In this document: one piece after another, positions 27,141 to 34,770 of the stretch
How positions within the stretch are numbered: the first letter of the stretch is position 1
How the letters are laid out: each line of letters starts with the position of its first letter
Assembly (NCBI RefSeq): GCF_000332335.1
Contig: NZ_KB235948.1
Location: 2,621,843 to 2,685,842 of the forward strand
From: Kamptonema formosum PCC 10802
GTDB taxonomy: Bacteria > Cyanobacteriota > Cyanobacteriia > Cyanobacteriales > Oscillatoriaceae
Direction of reading: 5' to 3'
DNA: 64,000 nucleotides
Program-made: the position numbers and the translations under genes
The notes under the pieces: generated by a model
Databases searched by the model: none
The model's input: only the letters and a program-made list of their open reading frames with translations
What the model was told of the DNA's origin: nothing

Positions 27141-27210
27141 TATCCGAAAGAATGGTTTTTACAAAACCCCGACTTTAGACCTGTTTTGTATATATGCTTT
27201 CTTCCGGATA
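27141..27210. repeat. 70-bp MITE-like element, copy 1
   Basis: Begins TATCCGAAAGAATGG and ends CTTTCTTCCGGATA, giving 12-bp terminal inverted repeats (TATCCGAAAGAA against TATCCGGAAGAA). The inner part includes GACCTGTTTTGTATATATGC. A near-identical copy in the same orientation lies at 27389-27458. No ORF. Confidence 0.75.
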
Positions 27211-27239
27211 TCAGAAATGTTTGGCAGTTGGGGCTTGGG

Positions 27240-27300
27240 TTTAGGGGTTGGGTTTAGGGGTTAAGGGTTAGGGGCTAAGGGTTAGGAGTTAAGTTTCAGG
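27240..27300 (+). repeat. GGTTAGGG-type low-complexity tract
   Basis: Irregular heptads such as GGGTTTAGGGGTTAAGGGTTAGG. Another tract lies at 27470-27523 and a shorter one at 27060-27080. They resemble telomere repeats by chance composition; in cyanobacteria such heptads are short tandem repeats between genes. Confidence 0.5.
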
Positions 27301-27388
27301 TTTTCCCCCATGTCCAGCGAGCCATCCCCCCCCGCCACTGGCCCTCCGCACCGGCTCCCGGCGGCCATTACTGCACCTATATTTACAG

Positions 27389-27458
27389 ATATCCGAAAGA
27401 ATGGTTTTTACAAAAGCCCGAGTTTAGACCTGTTTTGTATATATGCTTTCTTCCGGAA
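27389..27458. repeat. 70-bp MITE-like element, copy 2
   Basis: Nearly identical to 27141-27210, with only a few base differences (for example AAAGCCCGAG for AAACCCCGAC), in the same orientation 248 bp away. Such likeness points to recent duplication. Confidence 0.75.
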
Positions 27459-27532
27459 ATAAGGAAAGGTGAGGGGTGAGGGGTGAGGTGTTAGGGCTTA
27501 GCTGTTAGGGGTTAGGTGTTAGAGGAAAGCCA

Positions 27533-27593
27533 ATGCCCCATGCCCCATGCCCCATGCCCCATGCCCCATGCCCCATGCCCCATGCCCCATGCC
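27533..27593 (+). repeat. Heptanucleotide tandem repeat (ATGCCCC)n
   Basis: Between eight and nine uninterrupted copies, ending at the stop side of the riboflavin synthase gene. The same heptamer recurs at 52549-52603 and, reversed, around 58200-58300. These are the short tandemly repeated repetitive (STRR) sequences of filamentous cyanobacteria. Confidence 0.8.
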
Positions 27594-27596
27594 CAC

Positions 27597-28280
27597 CTAA
27601 ACAAACCCATGTTCTGCTAAAAAAGCCGGTGTGATCTCATCGCCCCACGGTGCCGGTGTCTCTGTTCCGCGAGGTAGCGCGCCGAAGTGCAGGAACTTTT
27701 CCACGTATTTGCCGAGGATATCGCCCTCCAGGTTGACCGAGCTGTCTGGTTGCAGGTACTGCAGGTTAGTCTGGAGGTAGGTGTGGGGGATGACTGCCAC
27801 TTTAAACCGGCTGCCGGCTGGATCGCACTCCGCCACGGTTAAGCTGACGCCGTTGATGGCGATACTGCCTTTGGGGACGATATAGCGGGCAATCTCTGCC
27901 GGTGCGGTAAAGGTCATCTCCCAAGAACTGCCGGTCTGCACCGACTCCTGCAGGCAACCCGTGCCATCCACATGGCCAGTGACGAAATGGCCACCCAGCT
28001 TGCTGCCGGCACGCAGCGAGGTTTCTAAATTCACCGGGGCGCTAGAAGCCAGCCGGTGCCTCAGGGTGGTGCGGCGCAGCGTTTCCGGGGAAGCCGTCGC
28101 CACAAAACCCTGGCTGAGTATCTCCACCACCGTCAGACAGATGCCATCCACGGCTACGCTGTCTCCCAGGGCTAAATCGTGCAAAATCGCGTCACAGTCA
28201 GCTGAGGCGCACAAAACTTCTAATTGGTCTGTTCCTGCGGGCTTAATTGTGCCCAGTGCTTGAATTAATCCTGTAAACAC
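27597..28280 (-). CDS. ribE: Riboflavin synthase, alpha chain
   Basis: About 227 residues from the GTG at 28280, giving (V/M)FTGLIQALGTI, the universal start of the family. An ATG eleven codons upstream (28313) adds residues that do not belong to the family and overlaps a TATATTATA promoter-like string. Two lumazine-binding halves are visible, each with a GHFVTGHVDG-like or KGSIAINGVSLTV segment. The enzyme converts two 6,7-dimethyl-8-ribityllumazines into riboflavin plus a pyrimidine. It forms a trimer. No other riboflavin genes are nearby and I see no FMN riboswitch. Confidence 0.92.
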   Translation of the reverse strand: MFTGLIQALGTIKPAGTDQLEVLCASADCDAILHDLALGDSVAVDGICLTVVEILSQGFVATASPETLRRTTLRHRLASSAPVNLETSLRAGSKLGGHFVTGHVDGTGCLQESVQTGSSWEMTFTAPAEIARYIVPKGSIAINGVSLTVAECDPAGSRFKVAVIPHTYLQTNLQYLQPDSSVNLEGDILGKYVEKFLHFGALPRGTETPAPWGDEITPAFLAEHGFV

Positions 28281-28446
28281 GGCTTGTTTGTGATATAATA
28301 TAGAATTTGGCAATCTGGTTTAACCGCTGGGCCGCCTGCTGGCAACCGTTCTCCGAGTGGCACCGTCAACTTTTTTGTCAAATTCCGGGAGCGGGCGTTG
28401 TCGATTGTGGTAAAAATCAAGGCATACTGGAGGTTAGGGGGGGTCT

Positions 28447-28533
28447 ATGGAACGGCTAAATGGCTCAGGTGGCTCCTATCTCGCTGAGGCGGTTGGACAC
28501 ATGTACCTTATTTACTCTATCGATAAAAAGTAA
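28447..28533 (+). CDS. Possible 28-residue ORF
   Basis: MERLNGSGGSYLAEAVGHMYLIYSIDKK, too short to judge by composition. A good Shine-Dalgarno GGAGG (28431-28435) stands 11 bp before the ATG, which is the only reason to list it. It lies in the 337-bp gap between riboflavin synthase (opposite strand) and the bifunctional nuclease gene, so it could be a leader peptide or chance. The rest of the gap shows nothing. Confidence 0.2.
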   Translation: MERLNGSGGSYLAEAVGHMYLIYSIDKK

Positions 28534-28650
28534 TTTAGCTGTTATTCTTGATTTGTCGTTCAAGCGATTCGCTGACTGGCAGCCATAGCCATTTATCTAT
28601 GTCCAGATGTTTCCCATCCTTTGCCGACAGTGTTCTAAGAGGCTGAACCA

Positions 28651-29154
28651 ATGATTGAAATGAAAGTCGCTGGAATTGCACTGGATGCAGCAACGCGGAG
28701 CCCGATTGTACTGCTCAGAGATGCTGCAGAACGACGTGCCCTGCCAATTTATATTGGTCAGGATCAGGCAAAGGCAATTATCAGCGCTCTGGAAAACCAC
28801 ACCCCTCCCCGCCCCCTCACCCATGACCTGATGGTTAATATCCTGCAGGAATGGAATATGACCTTGGAGAGGATAATTATCCATTCTTTGCAGGACAATA
28901 CTTTCTATGCGGTGCTGACGGTACGCCAGGGGGAGGTCAAGAAAGATATTGACGCCCGCCCCAGCGATGCGATAGCGCTCGCCCTGCGCACCAACAGCCC
29001 TATCTGGGTGATGGAAGAGGTGATTGCGGACGCCTCGATTCCTGTGGATCGAGACGCTGACGAAGCTGAGCGGCGAGCTTTCCGGGAGTTTATTGCCAAG
29101 CTCAGACCGGAGGATTTTACCCAGAGAAAACCGTTTCCCGGCGAAAATTCCTAA
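28651..29154 (+). CDS. Bifunctional nuclease family protein (DUF151)
   Basis: 167 residues, the normal length. The text MIEMKVAGIALDAATRSPIVLLRD, LPIYIGQDQAKAI and DARPSDAIALALRTNSPIWV is diagnostic of the bifunctional nuclease (BFN) domain, residues 1-~130. Plant and bacterial members have been reported to cut DNA and RNA, though the cellular role in cyanobacteria is unclear. The acidic C-terminal tail (DADEAERRAFREFI) is a family feature. The aldo/keto reductase follows 79 bp later on the same strand, separated by AATCCAAAATC repeats. Confidence 0.9.
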   Translation: MIEMKVAGIALDAATRSPIVLLRDAAERRALPIYIGQDQAKAIISALENHTPPRPLTHDLMVNILQEWNMTLERIIIHSLQDNTFYAVLTVRQGEVKKDIDARPSDAIALALRTNSPIWVMEEVIADASIPVDRDADEAERRAFREFIAKLRPEDFTQRKPFPGENS

Positions 29155-29232
29155 TTTTGGATTGGGACGTTTGGAGGGCTACTGGTGGCGAGAATCTAGA
29201 ATCTAAAATCCAAAATCTAAAATCCCTAAAAC

Positions 29233-30363
29233 ATGCGCTACCGCCGGTTTGGCAAAACGAATTTGCACCTGTCGGTGTTTTCCCTGGGAAGCATGCGTTA
29301 CCTGGCATCGGAACACAACGCGATTCTGACGGTGCGGCAAGCCGTTTCTATGGGAATTAATCACCTGGAAACGGCTAGGGGCTACGGGAAGAGCGAGCAG
29401 TATCTGGGTGCGGCTCTGTCCGCTGGGCTGCCGGTGCCGCGAGAGCATCTGTATATCACCACTAAAATCCCTCCGGTGGCAGATGCCGGTGAGATGGAGC
29501 GGTGCTTGGATGAGTCCCTAGACCGGCTGGGGTTGGACTGTGCCGACTGTCTGGCCATCCACGGGGTCAATACCCGGGAGCACTTGGACTTGCTGCTGTC
29601 CCCGAGGGGCTGCATGCGAGCTGTGCGGCAGGCTGTCGCTGATGGGCGGGTGAGACATGTGGGCTTTTCGACCCACGGACCGTTGGATGTGATTCTGGCA
29701 GCTATTAATACAGATTTCTTTGAATTTGTCAATCTGCATTATTACTACTTTTTCCAGCGCAACGCACCGGCAGTTGAGCTGGCCCGCCAAAAGGACATGG
29801 GGGTGTTTATTATCTCACCGGCAGACAAGGGCGGACAGCTGTACACGCCACCGGCAGCCCTGGAGGGGCTGTGCCACCCGTTTTCGCCCCTGGAGTTGAA
29901 TTACAGGTTTTTGCTGAGCGATTCCCGGATCGGCACTCTCAGCTTGGGGGCGGCGAATCCGGGGGAACTGGAATGGCCCTTGAGTGTGGCTGACCGCGAT
30001 GGCCCGCTGGTGCCGGCGGAAGCGGAAGTGTTTGAGCGTTTGGAAGGGCACGCCGCAGCGGTTTTGGGCGCGGACAAATGCAGTCAGTGTTATGAGTGCT
30101 TGCCGTGTCCTGAGAGGATTAATATACCAGAAGTTTTGCGGCTGCGCAATATGGCAGTTGCTTATGAGATGACGGAGTTTGGCAAATACCGCTACCGGAT
30201 GTTTGAAAATGCCGGTCACTGGTTTGCGGGGGTGAAGGGGAGCCGGTGTACTGAGTGTGGAGACTGTTTGCCCAGGTGTCCGGAACAGTTGGATATTCCA
30301 GCTTTGGTGAAAGACACTCACGAGCGGCTGAAAGGGCCAGAAGGTCGCCGGCTTTGGGGGTAG
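29233..30363 (+). CDS. Aldo/keto reductase with C-terminal 4Fe-4S domain
   Basis: 376 residues. Residues 1-~270 form the AKR barrel (MRYRRFGKTNLHLSVFSLGSMR; NHLETARGYG with the catalytic Tyr; CLAIHGVN). Unlike most AKRs it continues into a ferredoxin-like part with CSQCYECLPC near 281 and CTECGDCLPRCPEQ near 338, two four-cysteine clusters fit to bind [4Fe-4S]. This fusion is common in cyanobacteria and archaea and suggests electron transfer from ferredoxin or iron-sulfur partners; the substrate is unknown. It ends right before a tandem palindrome array. Confidence 0.9.
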   Translation: MRYRRFGKTNLHLSVFSLGSMRYLASEHNAILTVRQAVSMGINHLETARGYGKSEQYLGAALSAGLPVPREHLYITTKIPPVADAGEMERCLDESLDRLGLDCADCLAIHGVNTREHLDLLLSPRGCMRAVRQAVADGRVRHVGFSTHGPLDVILAAINTDFFEFVNLHYYYFFQRNAPAVELARQKDMGVFIISPADKGGQLYTPPAALEGLCHPFSPLELNYRFLLSDSRIGTLSLGAANPGELEWPLSVADRDGPLVPAEAEVFERLEGHAAAVLGADKCSQCYECLPCPERINIPEVLRLRNMAVAYEMTEFGKYRYRMFENAGHWFAGVKGSRCTECGDCLPRCPEQLDIPALVKDTHERLKGPEGRRLWG

Positions 30364-30380
30364 TTGATGCCCCAAGGTTT

Positions 30381-30635
30381 GTAGTTGGGCTTTAGCCCAA
30401 AAGTTGTGCAGTTGGGCTTTAGCCCAAAGGTTTGTAGTTGGGCTTTAGCCCAAAAGTTCGTAGTTGGGCTTTAGCCCAAAGGTTTGTAGTTGGGCTTTAG
30501 CCCAAAAGTTCGTAGTTGGGCTTTAGCCCAAAAGTTCGTAGTTGGGCTTTAGCCCAAAAATTCGTAGTTGGGCTTTAGCCCCAAAGTTTGTAGTTGGGCT
30601 TTAGCCCCAAAGTTTGTAGTTGGGCTTTAGCCCTA
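30381..30635 (+). repeat. Tandem palindrome array, 10 units of GTAGTTGGGCTTTAGCCC
   Basis: Ten units of about 26-27 bp, each containing the palindrome TTGGGCTTTAGCCCAA and a short AAGTTCG or AGGTTTG linker. The array begins 18 bp after the AKR stop. The same family occurs at 53395-53562 in the other orientation and as one or two units at 6310-6440. Each unit could form a hairpin in RNA. Confidence 0.85.
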
Positions 30636-30690
30636 GTTTGCAGTAGGGTTGTATAAGTTGTGAGGCTTTTAACCTGCTTTTCCGTTGAAA

Positions 30691-30736
30691 GGAGGCAGAG
30701 CCTCCAGATTGCGTTCCCAGGCTCTGCCTGGGAACG
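30691..30736. repeat. Double hairpin GGAGGCAGAGCCTCC and CGTTCCCAGGC-TCT-GCCTGGGAACG
   Basis: Two perfect stems in a row, of 6 and 11 bp. The second is related to the hairpin at 1154-1182. They sit between the tandem array and the convergent folD-like gene and could act as a bidirectional terminator. Confidence 0.6.
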
Positions 30737-30775
30737 AGAGACGAGAGATCGGGAACTGGACAAAGGCACAATTGT

Positions 30776-31630
30776 CTAGTAAGTTTGATTTGGATAGCTC
30801 CATTTTTCTATGGTTATACCCGTTACTGCTGTGACTAGCCTCTCCAGTAAAGTAGCCATTTGTAGCGGTCCCACACCCCCCGGTACTGGCGTGATGTTTT
30901 GGGGGATCTCATAGGCGGAGCGCTTGACATCGCCAAGGACGTTATTCTGAATGGGAACAAAGCCGGCATCAATGACCAGCCGGTGATAGGGTCTGAAATG
31001 TCTCTCATCGAGCAGTTCGGGCTGTCCGGTGGCTGAAACGACAATATCGGCTTCCAGGGTTCTTGTGAGGTCGTCTCCGATATCCAACGTCAAACAATTG
31101 ATGCCATTTTGTTCTAGCAATCGGACAGCGCCGCGACCTACAAAACCCCGTCCGCCTACAACTGCTACGAGGCTATTTTCGTCTGTAAAAGACTGAACTA
31201 GACGGGCGATAGCCTCTGAAGTAGCCGAAGCTGTGAACAGCGGGTGATTTTCTTGAAGAGAGTCAAGGTCTTTCTCTGGTGACAGCACATCTAGCTCAGG
31301 TATGAGTAGCCTGGGGATAGGATTCTGCACGATCGCCCCAACCGTATTTGTGTCAGAGTTAGCGCTGCTTATAATTTCTCGAAATTCTGGCGGGGTCGTG
31401 TTTTCAGATAGGAGACGGTAGTCCACCTCGCAGTTAAGAAAAGAAAAGGTCTTGACCTTCTCGACGGCTGAGACTTCCGCAGCGCGATACTTGGCTCTTT
31501 GGATGTCATTGAGATCGGGGGGCGGTGAGAATCGGATGATGAGAAGGCTTTTCCCGGCGAATGTTTCTCGAAAGGGCGCACACCTCTGTTTGACTTCAAG
31601 CAGTATGTCTCTACCCCTGAGCTGAGCCAT
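30776..31630 (-). CDS. FolD-like methylenetetrahydrofolate dehydrogenase/cyclohydrolase homologue
   Basis: 284 residues from the ATG at 31630; a TTG three codons upstream is also in frame. The FolD pattern is clear: VQNPIPRLL ... EKDLDSL matches the substrate loop with its Gln and Asp, VVGGRGFVGRGAVRLL is the Rossmann loop, and PVPGGVGPLQMATLLERLV is the C-terminal signature. By eye, the catalytic Tyr-x-x-x-Lys appears as YRAAE, so the key Lys is replaced by Glu. It may therefore lack normal cyclohydrolase/dehydrogenase activity or use another substrate. Five bases separate it from the preceding gene, so the two form an operon. Whether they belong to the NRPS cluster is open. Confidence 0.75.
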   Translation of the reverse strand: MAQLRGRDILLEVKQRCAPFRETFAGKSLLIIRFSPPPDLNDIQRAKYRAAEVSAVEKVKTFSFLNCEVDYRLLSENTTPPEFREIISSANSDTNTVGAIVQNPIPRLLIPELDVLSPEKDLDSLQENHPLFTASATSEAIARLVQSFTDENSLVAVVGGRGFVGRGAVRLLEQNGINCLTLDIGDDLTRTLEADIVVSATGQPELLDERHFRPYHRLVIDAGFVPIQNNVLGDVKRSAYEIPQNITPVPGGVGPLQMATLLERLVTAVTGITIEKWSYPNQTY

Positions 31631-31635
31631 AGGGT

Positions 31636-32121
31636 TCAATGACCTCTAAGTTCTGCCACAACCCGCTCGACAGGAGGGAGGGTTATTCCGCCAAGTATCT
31701 CCTGGATTTGTGCGGTTCTCAATACAGTCCAAGAACCTTCTCCCTCTGCATTGTCGGTTCCCGACTCTGGGAAATCTACCACAGAGAATTCATCGGGAAA
31801 CCCTAAATTTTCATAGGAGCGAGGTTGTGAGAAATCCCCACAGTGCACAATCCAGGTGATTTGCGAGCGAGGGACGCCCAGTTCTGCTCCTAGGGCGCGG
31901 GCTACGGCGCTCGCAAGTCCTTTGAAGTCGCGGGTGATTGGTGTGTTGTGCCGGTTGCTGTCCAACTCTGAGGCAATGACTGCGGCGCGTCCCAAGTTCT
32001 CGTCAATATAGATGCGGAGCAAGCAATGGCTGTCGCGCCCTTCTTTTGACTGCCAGTGAAAAATGCTCTGGATGGTTTTAAGGCCATCTCCTGTGGTGGT
32101 GACTGCTGTGTTGGTTTGCAT
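31636..32121 (-). CDS. Hypothetical protein paired with the FolD-like gene
   Basis: 161 residues, family not recognised. No signal peptide or membrane span. The central part mixes hydrophobic strands and helices (LLRIYIDENLGRAAVIASELDSNRHNTPITRDFKGLASAVARAL; ITWIVHCGDFSQ), suggesting a compact alpha/beta fold. The C-terminus is ITLPPVERVVAELRGH. It is followed five bases later by the FolD-like gene and is its likely functional partner. Upstream lie 1.3 kb of repeat-filled DNA. Function unknown. Confidence 0.65.
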   Translation of the reverse strand: MQTNTAVTTTGDGLKTIQSIFHWQSKEGRDSHCLLRIYIDENLGRAAVIASELDSNRHNTPITRDFKGLASAVARALGAELGVPRSQITWIVHCGDFSQPRSYENLGFPDEFSVVDFPESGTDNAEGEGSWTVLRTAQIQEILGGITLPPVERVVAELRGH

Positions 32122-32518
32122 GGGATAGTGGTTCGCGCTCTAGGGAAAGTCCTGGAAAACTCGCGACTAGGTATCGGTGCTGCGGTTGTGGGAAGGCCGC
32201 ACTCTCTCAGTATAGTTGATCTTGATTCGGGAGATGGGGAATCTCCTGGCGCTCTCGCGCCGGTCATCTGGCCAGGGTGTGAGGGAACTGATGGCTAACC
32301 CCAGACCTGTCTGCTGACCGGCTTGCTGGGTGAAGCCGGTTCGGCCTGGGATTTTTTAGGATAGAATAGTTTTTGTACAACCTAGGGTTTTAGTTCTTAT
32401 GGTGGGAAATCGACTGCGGTAATCACTCTAGTTTTACTGCTTAACCGGCTTCTTTTTCCTGACAGCATTGAAGAACAGAGTCAGCCGTGATAGCTGGGGG
32501 CGGAACATTTTGGCGAAT

Positions 32519-32720
32519 CCACACCGGCAATTGGAAATTGCGGGGCAAATATATGCCGGTGATTGCACGTCGCATCTCTAATATATCCCGGCGATTGGAA
32601 ATCGCAGCTATACAAACAAAGTCCGCCTACGCGGACTTTAGAGAGCGTGGCAAAGTAGACACCGGCGATTGGAAATTCACGCTCGATTTACATTTCGTCC
32701 GCCGGCGCGGACTTGGGAGG
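32519..32720. repeat. Cluster of GGCGATTGGAAATCGC palindromic elements
   Basis: Three diverged GGCGATTGGAAATCGC-type units. One (32590-32639) is joined to AGCTATACAAACAAAG and the hairpin AGTCCGCCTACGCGGACTT; another is followed by CGTCCGCCGGCGCGGACTT. The same composite in reverse occurs at 49189-49229 and 49345-49393. The plus frame 32487-32861 only translates these repeats. The rest of the 1277-bp gap 32122-33398 contains the element at 33080 and nothing gene-like. Confidence 0.65.
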
Positions 32721-33079
32721 AAGCAAGGGCGTGTTATACTTAAAGTGGGGCCGGCTGAGTCACCGGCAGCAGTCGCAAATTTGAAAATTCAGACAGCCGG
32801 TGTTTCGTCTAATGCCTCAGCACCGGCTCCCCCTGCAAGGTCGATGGCTGCAGTTGATTAGTTTAATCCAGGACTTCAATTGCCTAGCTGCACGCATTGG
32901 AATGCACCCCCGGAAAAATACCGGCACCGCTGCCGGCGGCAGCCGGTTTAATCCCTAACAGTTCTGCCGGAATAGCTGAGGCTTTCCCAGATACCCTGAG
33001 AAAGAGAGCGCATCAATGCCAGCTGTTTTAAGCTTCATACAAAAGCTCTTTAGGAGCTACATAGTTCCCACGAATAGAT

Positions 33080-33187
33080 ATCGCAGGACAGCCGGAATAC
33101 CTGTCCCAATATCTGGAAGTGCGTGCTTCGTGTAATGTAAACCCAGCGCTCCTGCGGAAGTCCATGACTGAGCTGTCTATTGCTAGA
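33080..33187 (+). repeat. ~108-bp dispersed repeat, left copy flanking the amidinotransferase
   Basis: Begins ATCGCAGGACAGCCGG, contains CCTGTCCCAATATCTGGAAG and CTCCTGCGGAAGTCCAT, and ends GAGCTGTCTATTGCTAGA. An inverted relative lies at 34655-34766 on the other side of the amidinotransferase gene. Confidence 0.7.
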
Positions 33188-33398
33188 CTTCCTCGAAAAA
33201 GAGCTGCGGCACTGCGAGCGAGTGGTGGTTGCAACTGACGCGCTCGATCTGTGATGAGGTGGAGGCTATCAAAGCAGTGCAAAAGCAGGAATGCCGGTGC
33301 TATCGCTCCTGGAACTTGAATTATCAAAGCACATGGCTAGGAGTGACAGCAGCCCCCGCAGGGCGACTGCTATCATATTTCCAATTAGCAGGAGACTG

Positions 33399-34562
33399 CT
33401 ATTCGTCCAACTCATCTTCTTCCAGAGGGTCAGAAAAGCCGTAGTCTTCTAGTTGACCCTCGCGCCGCACGTCACAGGTGACGCAGTGAAACGAGCCGCC
33501 GAAAGTGTAGACGTGGCGGAAGTCAACCGGAATGACTGTGAAGCCTAAATCTTTGAGAAGGCTCTGCATCGGTTCTTCCTGCTTTTCCACAACTACTGTT
33601 TCGGGGTCTAAACTCAAGATATTCATGCACACCCAACTGCTGCACATATACATAGGCCAATTTTCGGGGAGGGTGGAGGGAGCAGCCTCGATTAAATCCC
33701 ATCCGGCTTTTTTGAAAAGCTCCTTTTCAATGCAAGGTCTAGCGGGATTAATTAAAGCTAATCCGGGGCGGAGGGGGACTAGAGAGGCGTCAATATGCAT
33801 GGGGTTGAAGTCGGGGAAATTGATCACATGTACCCGAAATTTGTCGCCCAGATGCCGTTTGAGCCAGGTTATTCCTATTTTGTTCGTGACGTGGCTGCGC
33901 TGCACGAAAAAATCTCGCCCAAAGCGGACAATATCAGCGGCGTCGAAGCAAGGTTCAGTCTCTCGGGTTACAAAGTGCCCTTTTTCAGTGAGGGCGTAGC
34001 GCTCTTGAACGGGTTTTTCGGCAAATTCAGCATCATAGAATTTGTCAGACATGGAAGGCTTGGGAGCCACTGTCCACTTCGCTCCCCGCCGCAAGTATTC
34101 CACCATCAAAGAACGGTAAGCGCGGTATTCAAAGTAGCGCGAGCGCCATGCCATTGGGGCTTCAATAATTTCGTTGCCGGCGACGATGAGGACATCGCGA
34201 GGCATGGCGGCATAGAAACCGCTGGCTTCAAAATCAGGAGTTTTGTAAGGTTGGGTAAAGTCGATGATGCTGGGGCGTCGCACGGTGACACCTTCGGCTT
34301 CTAAAATTCGACAAAAGTCGTTTAATTCTTTGGCAGCTGCTCCTACGAGTTCGTGAGGAAAAGGTTGACCGGCATACTTTTGGAAAAACCACAAGTTGCT
34401 GGGGTAAGAGTTAGTGAGTAGTGCCGGTTCTAATGGAGGAACCGCCGCGCCCTCTATGCGACCGACGATGACTTCTTGGAGAGGGTCCCATTCGTTGTAG
34501 CTGTTAACGACTGGAAGTTGCCGGTGAGAGGCTGTATTAGGGGCTTGTTGCAACTGCGACAC
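33399..34562 (-). CDS. Glycine amidinotransferase family protein (CyrA/AoaA/SxtG type)
   Basis: 387 residues, full length for L-arginine:glycine amidinotransferase. The catalytic triad positions are readable: Asp in EPCFDAAD (207 or 210), His in PMHIDASLVPL (H256) and the nucleophilic Cys in GGSFHCVTCDV (C360). Such enzymes move an amidino group from arginine to an amine through a Cys-bound intermediate. In cyanobacteria the family makes guanidinoacetate for cylindrospermopsin (CyrA/AoaA) or acts in saxitoxin synthesis (SxtG). Here it lies by an MFS exporter and an NRPS on the same strand, but no cyr or sxt partners are present. It probably supplies a guanidino group to the NRPS product. It is bracketed by inverted copies of a ~110-bp repeat. 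Confidence 0.9.
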   Translation of the reverse strand: MSQLQQAPNTASHRQLPVVNSYNEWDPLQEVIVGRIEGAAVPPLEPALLTNSYPSNLWFFQKYAGQPFPHELVGAAAKELNDFCRILEAEGVTVRRPSIIDFTQPYKTPDFEASGFYAAMPRDVLIVAGNEIIEAPMAWRSRYFEYRAYRSLMVEYLRRGAKWTVAPKPSMSDKFYDAEFAEKPVQERYALTEKGHFVTRETEPCFDAADIVRFGRDFFVQRSHVTNKIGITWLKRHLGDKFRVHVINFPDFNPMHIDASLVPLRPGLALINPARPCIEKELFKKAGWDLIEAAPSTLPENWPMYMCSSWVCMNILSLDPETVVVEKQEEPMQSLLKDLGFTVIPVDFRHVYTFGGSFHCVTCDVRREGQLEDYGFSDPLEEDELDE

Positions 34563-34654
34563 TTTTTTGGCTCCTGAAGTAAGTTAAAAAATTATTGACT
34601 GCATCATATGATTTAACTCGATTTTCTGGCTGTACGACTCGCGAAAGCAGGAAA

Positions 34655-34766
34655 CATCGCAATGGACAGCTCAGGAATGGACTTCCGCCGGAATGCTGCG
34701 CTTACAAAGCCGTTGCACGAAGGAAGAACTTCTGGATATTGGGACAGGCATTTCCTGTCCTGCGAT
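34655..34766 (-). repeat. ~112-bp dispersed repeat, right (inverted) copy
   Basis: Reverse complement reads ATCGCAGGACAGGAAATGCC, then CCCAATATCCAGAAGTT, GGCGGAAGTCCATTCC and GAGCTGTCCATTGCGAT, matching 33080-33187. It fills most of the gap between amidinotransferase and MFS gene. Confidence 0.7.
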
Positions 34767-34770
34767 ATAC

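Noticed and set aside
27060..27523. Telomere-like GGTTAGGG tracts
   Set aside because: Irregular heptads within a chromosome-like gene context, next to other short tandem repeats; no sign of a linear end.
28281..28650. FMN riboswitch upstream of riboflavin synthase
   Set aside because: No RFN-type conserved helices could be found; the gap shows only a promoter-like TATATTATA.
32487..32861. 124-residue plus-strand frame
   Set aside because: Made almost wholly of GGCGATTGGAAATCGC repeats.
33399..34562. Cylindrospermopsin or saxitoxin cluster
   Set aside because: Only the amidinotransferase resembles these pathways; the neighbouring NRPS and transporter do not match and no PKS genes are present.
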